Below, in pieces: positions 55,337 to 64,000 of a DNA stretch of 64,000 nt. Below the pieces are notes generated by a model, which did not search any database, had not been told where the DNA came from, and was given only the letters and a program-made list of their open reading frames with translations. The stretch covers positions 310,001-374,000 of the forward strand of contig JYIP02000015.1 in NCBI GenBank assembly GCA_001051155.2, written 5' to 3'. The stretch's first letter is position 1. Every line of letters begins with the position of its first letter. The stretch is from Chrysoporthe austroafricana. Its lineage: Eukaryota; Ascomycota; Sordariomycetes; Diaporthales; Cryphonectriaceae. The position numbers and the translations under genes were made by a program.

Positions 55337-57232
55337 ATTTTTTGTTGATTCCAAGTGCCTAACTGAGGTGGTTGAGAGTAGGCAGGCTGTTGTCTTTCGT
55401 GGAGGGCTTTGAAGACGATGGGACTGCGGTTCATGAAGTTGTAGAAACTCGGCGACGGATGGACGAGACCAGTGCCACTCTATATATCTTCAACCTCCGC
55501 CGGGCGCGAGAGGCAGCCTGAAGCCAACGCGCGTCTCCACCACACCGCAGCCTCGACGCTGTCATTTTCTTCAGCTCGGAACCGTTGAGACGGCGCGTCG
55601 AGAAACAAGGCGCAGGATCTCATCAACGCCAGGCCCGACCGAATTAGACGTCTTACCACACCCAGGGCCCCACCTCTTCCTTGTGGGTCTGGCGCATAAG
55701 CCGGGAGCTCCTGCAGCCTGGCGAGAAGTTGGTGCCTGAGCCGGGAAAATTGGTGCCTCATGCGCGGTTCTGGCTGCCTGACCCGACCGGTGCCCCTGCG
55801 CCGGTTTCCCTTTTCGGCTTCGTGACTCACGCTGATTGGCCGCCGCTCTCGAGGTCGGTTTTAACCTCCTTATTCTCGGTCCCCACGCGGTCCGCAAGGC
55901 GGCAAGTCCTGCGCAGCACAGCCCCTGCAGCCCCGTCCCCACCGGATCTTATCCCGACGAGCATCCCCTCAGCTCTCGTGAGGCTCTCCTCGAAGTTGCA
56001 TCAGGTCGTGCTAGGCTTTGATGTCAGTCAGCATTCCGAGGCCTTTCGCTGTCTGGTCCCACGACGTCAGTTGGATCGTCGTGAGACCCGCCAACACGCC
56101 GATCCAAATGTGTCCCGTCCACGAATGCCGCCCTCGTGGCTGACGGTGCCCATCCCCGGGCTGCAGTCCGCTCTGCCGCGGTGCGGTGGTATTCCGACGG
56201 CGTTCGCGACGCAACGTCTCTGTTCGGCGTGTTCTCCTCTGACTCTTACCGCTCGGCCCCGTCCGCGTCTAGGATAAACAAGCCTCAATCCCTGCCATCT
56301 CAAGACGAGACGAGCGTTCTCCTCTCACTCCCGCTCACCCCCAGCTGATATCAACACAAACACACCCTCAACCCTTCCCCTCGCCGCTTCCACACACCCC
56401 CGCCTACGTCACCATCTCCAAGGTCGACTTCAGGTCCCCTTCGCGCCCTCGCGTCCTCCATGCAAAGAGGGGTTGGTTCCAGAAGACCAGCAGCGTCTGT
56501 ACTGTAAAGCGTAACAGAGAAAAGCACACAATCTGTCTTCAGGTCCCATCCACCCCAATTCCCCCCAGCTGCCCGGGTCCGCAATCAAGCTTCTGCTCAG
56601 GTCCGGCGTCGCGCCTTATGATACCTGGATGTTGATCGGCCTGCGTCAATGCATTGACTTCCTCCGTCATCTCGTGCTGCAGAGCTCCTCGGGCTGTATG
56701 GGGAAAGTGTCCAAGCCCCTTGACGGCGTTCCCCTGGAATGTCGGTCATTCAAGTCCCCATGACGTGTCTTCTCGTTGTTTCTGGAAATCACTGGCTCTT
56801 AACAAATCTCCATATGCTCACACATTCACTGCTCCTTCGTAACATGCACAGTGAGAAGGGAGAATCAAAGTATTACTTGCGTGTAGGGCTTGTGGCAAAG
56901 CACATGACATCGTGTTGGCTTGAATGAGACTGTCTCAAATGGTTCCTTGTCAATTCTCTGCTTTTTTTGTATGCTACTTTTCTAGAGACTTTGGGGCCAT
57001 GCACAAAGGCCCAAGATCACCTTTCACCTATCAGGTGTCCCTACCGTGACGGACCAGAAATGCTGTCAGTAGTAATTGCGAACCCCGCCTTGTTCGCATC
57101 CTACCCTCGCCTCCCTCTGGCACCAAAAATAAGAAGAATCATCGCAATCTCAAGTGTCAACCTTCCAAACTCGCCCCAAAACAGCTGTAGCCTTCCTTAT
57201 AAGCCACGAACGCCATCATCAAGCCCGTGGTC
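55337..57232. other. Intergenic region
   Basis: About 1.9 kb upstream of the membrane protein (-) and downstream of Argonaute (-). The part near 57 kb is AT-rich and likely Argonaute 3' UTR. Frames in the GC-rich middle (55500-56600) overlap in several phases and have no domain. Confidence 0.5.
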
Positions 57233-60200
57233 TTAGATAAACCACATAGTGCCCTTGAAGAACTTGACATTCTCGGGACGGGCCATATCGGGGTTGTAGC
57301 CAATCTCTATCAGATAAGGAACCTTCTCGAGCTTCTTGGTGCTAGTGATAGACTTGCCGTCGTGCTTGGCAAGGGGCAGCATCATCTGCTCCAACCTGTT
57401 CAGGGGATCCTTCTCGGAGGAATCAATGTTTTCATGAGCCCTGGCTCGGGCGGCGGCCAGGTGAGCGTAGTAAATGGCCGGGTGGAGGGAGACCGGTGTG
57501 GTGGACCGAACGTACTGGTAGCATTGCTGGTAAATCATCTGCTGGAGCATATCGACAGGCATGCCGACCTCGTCGCTAAGGACGTGGTAATGCACGGGAC
57601 GCGCCGTACCCTGGATGGCAACGTGAGAGTTGAGGTAGAAATCGTAGTGGAAGGGATGAGTGACTTCGCGCTCAACCACGGTGCCGGGGAGAGGGTTGCC
57701 ATTCTTGTCGCCGTTGTTGATGGGGAAGAAGCGGATGTGGTGACGCTTAGTACCCACGATAACAGTGATCTTGGGATTGCACTGGCCAACTTCCTGGAAG
57801 ACTTTGCGAACCTCGCTGATCTCGTAGTCGAGGACGTGCTGAAACTCGCCTTCGGATACGCCATCCCGGAAGTAGAAGACGTGTTGTGGACCAGTCCGCA
57901 TCTTTACGCACCAGCGGTTGACCATAGGGGGGAAGATTCGCCGGATTGTATCCTTGGTGAGGATCTCGACTCGGCAGCCATTTGTATCGCAGCCGGCGGA
58001 GTATGTGACAGCATCAGTATCCATGGACATGGTTATAGCAGCTATAGATGCCTGCATGTTGCCAGTCTGGCCGAATGAGCCATGAGATATATCAACTCCG
58101 ATCATCATGGTCGGGCACTTGAAAAAGCTCGCGCCCTTCAGCTTCGAAGTGTACCCACCAAGCTTGGCGTTGACCTTGGTGGCCACATTTGAGCAGTATT
58201 GCGGAGAAGCCTTCTGCACGTGAGCAGCCTGGACCATCTGGGACAGAGTTGCGAAGCGGACTTCCATGCTCTTCTTGATCCGCTCATAGGTAACCAGGTC
58301 CTTGTTCGGCAGGATATAGAAAATGAGATCCGGGGCTTGCTGGAACTGGCGACCGACCTCATTGTAAATCTTGACCATATGATCACCAGGCAAACCGGTA
58401 CGAGACATCTTCAGGGCCTTCAAGGGAGGCGTGTTGGTATTGACCTTGCCACCATGACCCTTGTAAATCTTCACAAACGTATTGATGAAGTTCTTGACGG
58501 CCGCGTCTTGGACGCAATCGTTGACAATAACCACAGCCCAAGCATTCAGCGGCCGCGGGTTGGACATAGCGAACTGATGGTTTCGCAAATCCCAGCGTCC
58601 CGATACCTTGGGGTCAGTAGTTGATTTGGCAAACTGGATGACTGGGTTCGCGAGCACTCGCGCTTCGATCGCCTGCATCTCGTTCTTGATCTGGATGCCG
58701 AATGACTTCAGGTAGGGATCCTCGTTCCACTTGAGGGTCTTGACGCAGCTCATGACGTCGGATTGCCTTACAGGAGGCCGGGTAACGGCGAACTTGATCA
58801 TCTTCGATGTCTGCTCGCCGTCAAGCTTGAAGTTGTACCGTTGAAACTTGTCGACAGTAATGGTCTCCATAGGGAAGACGCCGTCGCGAGTGGTCTCGAT
58901 GAGTGGCATGTACCAGGCCCTGAGCCGAATCTGGTAGCGTTCCCAGAAGTACTTCTCAACAGAGATAGGCTTGTCACCCTTCATGAACGTATAAACGCGA
59001 GCATTCGCTCCGTCAGGATACTTCTTCGGATCCCAGACGAAGCCCTTGACCTTGTATGGCTTCCCGTCATTCATCTTGCCACGGTGGCTGACGAAGAACG
59101 ACAGCTTCGTCATTCGGCGAAGCATCTTCCATGCGTCCGACGCCCCGAGCTCACCGTTGGTATACATCACTGGCTGTAGCAGCTTGGAGAGCTCCATGTC
59201 GCGCAGGCCGTTCCACTCGCGCTTGCAAGATCTGAGGTACGCAGTAGACAGCTCGAGGAAGCTTCTCCCACCATTCCAGAAGGCAGTATTGGCGACGTCG
59301 ACGTTGATGCCCAAGCCCATGCCCCCGGATCTGAGGGACGAGTTCGTCCGTATAGAAGCATAGATGCCCTTGATAGCCTCGATGTGGCGGAACATATCGT
59401 CCAACAGCATGCGCTGAGGGTTGTTGTTCGAATAGAAGTTCCGCTTGATAGAAATCAAGTTCTGTCGAGGCCATTCACGGAAGAGATGATCCAGGAAGTT
59501 CATGCACTCCAGAACGTGGTCATCCCATCCCATCTGGCCGGTAAGGTAAGCTCGAAGTGCGTCAAGACGCACGGTGGTGGTCTTCCGGATGATGAGGTAG
59601 ACCATGTCAGCGCCCTTGTCAGGCCTGGGCAGCCGGCCGCGCTCCTTGTCCATATTGATCTGAACACGCATCTCCGGAAGGGCGTTGCGGGACCAGGCAA
59701 GCTTCTGGCCATCGAAGATCCATGGATGATTACCCCCCTTCTTGATGTGCTCCTGAGCGGCTCGAGTATTCCATACCGCATTGGCGAAAGTCGCCTTCTT
59801 GGGCTCTGGGCTTATGGATACCTATAACAGATCGTTAGAAGCTTTGGATATGCATACTGAATGGTATTTGGAGCACTGAACTTACATCGTACTGGTTGAT
59901 GTCGAAACTAGGCACACCGGTCACTCGAAACTGGTTGACTCGAAGGTCAACCTTCCTACCGGCAGTGCCAAGCTGCGGTCGCTTAGCAAAAGGGTGACTA
60001 ACCCCGGCCTATTGGAAAAGTTAGCGAGACATTTCGGACCGACACAAGGTGGGATTGCAAACTTACCTCGGCGAACGCCTCAGGGGGAAGATCAACCCGC
60101 TTGCCAACCCGCAAGCGGCGCTCTTCCTCAGGTGAGTGGAGCGGCTCATCACGAGCAGGATCGAAACCGAGGGCCGGGGGGTAGCCCTGGGGTCCGGAAG

Positions 60201-60381
60201 CAGCTCCCACACTGCTAGGCGGGCGGCTGCTACCACCAGCACGAGACTCTCCACCCTGAGAACCTCCACCTTGAGAAACAGAGCGCTGAGAATGATGAGA
60301 GCCCGTCGAGCGCTCCGACCCACTACGAGAACGAGTATCAGACGGGCCGTCGAAGGACGGGACAGCCAAGTAGTGAGACAT
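57233..60381 (-). CDS. Argonaute protein (QDE-2/SMS-2 type)
   Basis: Three exons on the minus strand: 60067-60381, 59886-60008 and 57233-59821 (1008 residues). Introns are 58 and 64 bp. Joins read PPEAFAE-AGVSHPFAKRP and DINQYD-VSISPEP. A Gly/Ser/Gln-rich N-terminal tail (residues about 15-65) precedes the N domain. The PAZ region is at about residues 345-490 and the MID/PIWI region from about 575. All four slicer residues are apparent: Asp723 (GVDISHG), Glu765 (RVEILTKD), Asp799 (FRDGVSEGEF) and His892 (HYHVLSDE). The protein therefore probably cleaves small-RNA-guided targets. Neurospora has two such proteins: QDE-2 (quelling) and SMS-2 (meiotic silencing). Which one this matches cannot be decided by eye. 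No truncation is seen. Confidence 0.95.
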
Positions 60382-63300
60382 CGTGTCTGGGAATGGAAGA
60401 GTCTGAAGACGAGTTAGCTGTTGCCAGTCTGGTTTGGGTGAGAATGTTGCGAGATGCTAAAGGCCAAAATGAACCGGGAGCGGCTTTAGGGCACGGTAGG
60501 AGGTGTAGAAGAGTGGGGTTGAACAAGGTCGATCTGGCTTTGGGCCAGATCAAGTGCTACCAGGGGAGTTCAGAAGGGTTCAGAAGAAATGAAGATGTTG
60601 TTTGGTGCTGGTTTGTAATTTGAATGTGTTTGCCCTGGTTTGTGCTTGATGTGCCTTTGATATCGTGACGTTGTGCATGATAAAGCTGCGCCAGACTGAA
60701 GGGTGCTGGATGGCCAAGCCAAACTTCCGAGGGGTGGGGAGGGTCACAAATACAGCGTAAATTTGACCGACGGTGCAAGAAGCAGCAGAACAGAGCCCAC
60801 CGGTGTCAGGATACCTGATGGTTGTGACGCAGATTGAGTAGGTGGCGGGGCCCGGGATGGGTAGATGAAGGGAAGGAAGTTCCAGCGGAGAGATTTCGTG
60901 CCCCTGAAACTGTGCAGGTTGGAGGCTTGAAGAAATTGCGCTTGAAAGGCGGCCTGAAAAGAAGCCGCTGGGGGAAGAAAACGTTGGGGGAGGAGACGGA
61001 AGATATGGAATGACACTGCTGGGTTTTCAACAGGGGGGAATGGAAGAGAAAGTGCGAGAAAGAGTGAGTGGAGGGGGAGAAAGGAGGAAAGCATTGTAAA
61101 TAAACAGTGGCGACGTACCTTGGTAGATGGATGTGAAGGTGGAGCTTTTGTTCTCTCTGCCTGTTCTGTATGGTTGGGGTCAGTTAGATGGTCTGGGGTA
61201 GAAGGCGCGGCTATGAAGATAGACGCGTAAATGCGAGGGATGGTGTAGAAGTCGTGGAAGCTGAGGACCGCGATCGTACCCAGGCTCCAGGTACTACTAT
61301 GTGGTGCTAGAAAGATGGAGTCCCTGACTTATATGGAGGATGGGAGATGTTGTAAGGGAGTGAAGACTGTTGTAAAGGAGTGAAGAAGGCTTACACGGAC
61401 AAAGAGGCTAGAGTTCACGGGTCAGCGTTGACTGTGACCTGGCGACACGACACGCGACTCTGCTCCTGTTGTGTTAGTCAACAGCGACGGCTGGCCGTGA
61501 AGGGCTGATGATGGGGAGAGGGAGGCGCCCAGAAGGATGAGAGTGAGAGAACTGTGTGGCTGTTTGTAGGTGATGAGTGCTGGAAGTGAATTACGTAAAG
61601 ATGAGGCGTAAAAGGCCCGTTGTGTGAAGATGGAAGGTGCAAGGTAGGGAGGGAGTGCCTGATCGAGACAAGCCAGATCTTGGGTAATTCTGTCTAGTGA
61701 CAAGGAGGCCAGGCACGGGCTTTGTGCGTGTGAAAATTCTCTTACTCGTTCAAGGTAGGATCTCACAGGGAGCCCGTTTTGGGTGGGAGGTGCACAAGCA
61801 AAGAGGGCGGTGGAAGAAGTGTAATCTGGTGTAGAGGGCTGGGGACGAAGGAGAGCGATGGGGTAGATTGTTAAGACACCTGAAGCGATGCCTATAATGT
61901 ACGTCGCCTGCAGTTGATGGTTGCGCTCGAAGTGTCTGCTGATGCACCAAGAAGGAGAAGGAGGAGGAGGAGGGTGGTGGTGTTATGATGATGGCGTAGA
62001 GTAATTAAAGAAAGGATATGACTTGCCTGACCAAAATGCCTGATGTTTGGCTGATATGTTTGAGTCGGACGGTTTGGGAATGAGTCGAGCTGATGTTGCT
62101 GTTGCTGTTTGCGTTGTTTGTTTGTCGCGTGGGAAGAAGGAGAGATCAGGCTCCAGGCGGCGAGGTTAAATAATAATTCGTAAGGCGGTCAAACGCGAGA
62201 GCAGTGGGTCCTCCTCTGAATGAGAAGGCAGGGTTTGGGCGAGTCACTGGGTGCGGGGATGGAATTAGTAGAGGAGACAATGTTCTGGACGATACTTCAC
62301 TAATGCTAAGAGGTGAAAGGAAGCAGTGAGAATGGGCGTGAAGGTGATGGGTAGTGGCAGATGCCCAGGGAATCTTTCAAGATTCACTGGCCGTCTGCCC
62401 AAGTGAATATCCTCAATGGAAAAGCCAGGAGAACAATGAAGTGCCAGGCGAGCAGATATGTGAAACCAGATCACGTGGCTCTGCATGGTTGTTCTGTAAG
62501 AACCACACGGTGGTGGCTTCACAGGTGCCAGAAAGGCAAGCCATGTACATAGAGAGATTTATACGACATACCTATGCTTGAGCAACTGGATAGTCGGGAG
62601 ATAATGCTGTGGGTGAGTAGGGGGAGAGACAAATCCTAGGGATAGTCGGTTGTGTTGGACTTGAAGGGGAGAGACGACGCTTTAGAGGAGAACACGTTCA
62701 ACTTGGCAGCTATCCCAACCTACGAGGTTTATTGTCTGGTTGAGGCCTGAAAAGACGTCAAAAGACGGAAAAGACGATAGCATGGAAAGGGTGTCCCAGG
62801 TTGCTATCTGGGTACCCAAAGGGGAGGAGGCCAGAGGACATGACTGGCTATAAATGAGGAGTAGCTACTATCGCTAGAGTGCAGGACCCCTTCTTGAGAA
62901 CTTATAAACCTCAAGGAAGCATCAAGCCACTGGGGCATCATCAGGATCTTCATTGATAACATCTCCTTGTTCTACCTACTGTCTTAAGAACTACCATGCC
63001 TAGATCAAGTTGCCTAAATGCGTGAGCTTAGCTGCTCTCCGAAGCAAGCTTCGAACGGATCTCTTCCACGCGAAAAAGTTCTGAACACCCGAAACGCCTC
63101 ATACAGCCAGCCCGTACGCCTCTGCGTGGGACCTGCTGCAAGGCTCTCGAGGACTAGAGAAGAGGAGAGAAGCCAACAGCATATTTTTGGGTGACCATCT
63201 AAGACCGAATCCTCGACCGAAGTCTACACATTGAGTGCATCATGGCTCACATAGTCGTCCCGGACAGGACGACGTGCTTCGACCCGCCGACAGCAGGAAA

Positions 63301-64000
63301 CGATGACCATCTCGCCTCACATCAAGTCACCGGCCGAAAACATTCGCCCCGAGAAAGGAGGGAGGGGGGGGGAGACTGAGCTGTCATAGTACTGAGCGAG
63401 CCCGGCCGGGTCAGACTGTAGAGAAGCGAGAGATCGAAGAAGCATGTAACACAACGACTTGCCTGTTCTTCAGAAGAAACCAGGAGGATACGTGTTGAGG
63501 AAACATTCAGATGCCTTGTCTCGGTGAAGGCAAGTATCCTACAGGGCGCAGAACGATCCGCCGATATACTGAACTCTTACAAACAAGATGCAGCAGAAAG
63601 TGTACTATCTGTACAGCTCTCCTTGTCGTGCTTTCAGGAAAACCCACCGCATCTGTGCTGCCGTTGAGAGGCCACCGAGATCCTCCTAATGGACCTTAGA
63701 AATATATCGACCCCCCCCCCCTTCCCTCGGTCTCAAGTCCCATAGTAGCAAGTTGGTCGGGTCATCCGAGCGAAACGGAGAGTCAGCGGGTCGTATGCGA
63801 ACCTTTCAATGGTCCCAGGAAATGAGTCCACCCCGCAACTCGAGCCGGCGCAATTTTTACAGACCCGACCGCCATCGGGTAAGGCGTTGTATGGCTGGCG
63901 CTGTTGGCTGTCAGAAAGCCTTGGAAGGCTGTGGACAAGGCTGAACAAGGCTGAAACGCCAGATGGCTGCTCGGAGGTCTTTGGCGGTGGTGAGTAGGGA
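60382..64000. other. Long intergenic region upstream of Argonaute
   Basis: About 3.6 kb with no supported gene up to the window edge. On the minus strand a good donor (AAG|GTACGTC at 61119/61118), a GCTAAC branch-like site and a CAG acceptor at 60403-60405 outline a possible 5' UTR intron of the Argonaute gene (60403-61118). Purine-rich plus-strand sequence is common from 60.8 to 62 kb. Frames near 62.35 and 63.5 kb are short and featureless. Confidence 0.45.

Noticed and set aside
63700..63960. Possible structured RNA near the right edge
   Set aside because: Stem-like words were noticed, but no tRNA, 5S or snRNA consensus could be matched, and the sequence runs off the window.

Overview
The window is nuclear DNA of a filamentous ascomycete (Pezizomycotina, most likely a Sordariomycete). 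The grounds are short introns (about 55-110 bp) with GT-AG ends and GCTAAC/GCTGAC-like branch sites, GC-rich coding sequence, a HET-domain protein, a DIM-2 type DNA methyltransferase and a fungal Argonaute. Species cannot be named from the sequence alone. All gene models below were spliced by hand from reading frames and splice signals. Searches, alignments and transcript evidence were not available.

Layout. 0-8 kb: 3' end of an unrecognised gene, then an intact DIM-2 like cytosine-5 DNA methyltransferase (+) convergent with a Ser/Thr-rich secreted wall-type protein (-). 8-16.5 kb: a large gene-free stretch, a Gln/Pro-rich nuclear-looking protein (+), a homopolymer-rich patch holding the only N, and a mitochondrial DUF155 (RMND1/Mrx10) protein (-). 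16.5-27 kb: sparse accessory DNA with a secreted type B carboxylesterase (+), a HET-domain protein (-) and microsatellites. 27-42 kb: a dense housekeeping block with tubulin cofactor C, an unrecognised acidic protein with an internal duplication, Mediator subunit 9, cofactor-independent phosphoglycerate mutase, a short-chain dehydrogenase, three small or single-pass membrane proteins, and the exocytosis regulator Sro7/lethal giant larvae. 44.6-55.4 kb: a degradation and uptake group with a secreted GH106-like glycosidase (+), a secreted M19 dipeptidase (-), a Dal5-like MFS transporter (-) and a fungal multispan membrane protein (-). 57-60.4 kb: an intact Argonaute (-), followed by gene-free DNA to the right edge.

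How genes relate. DIM-2 and Argonaute, about 52 kb apart, are the effectors of two genome-defence routes known from Neurospora (DNA methylation and RNA silencing), and both look catalytically intact. The dipeptidase and the Dal5-like permease are adjacent and same-strand and could cleave and import peptide nitrogen. Med9 and phosphoglycerate mutase share a divergent 666 bp promoter region. No CRISPR array, complete transposon, tRNA or rRNA gene was recognised.
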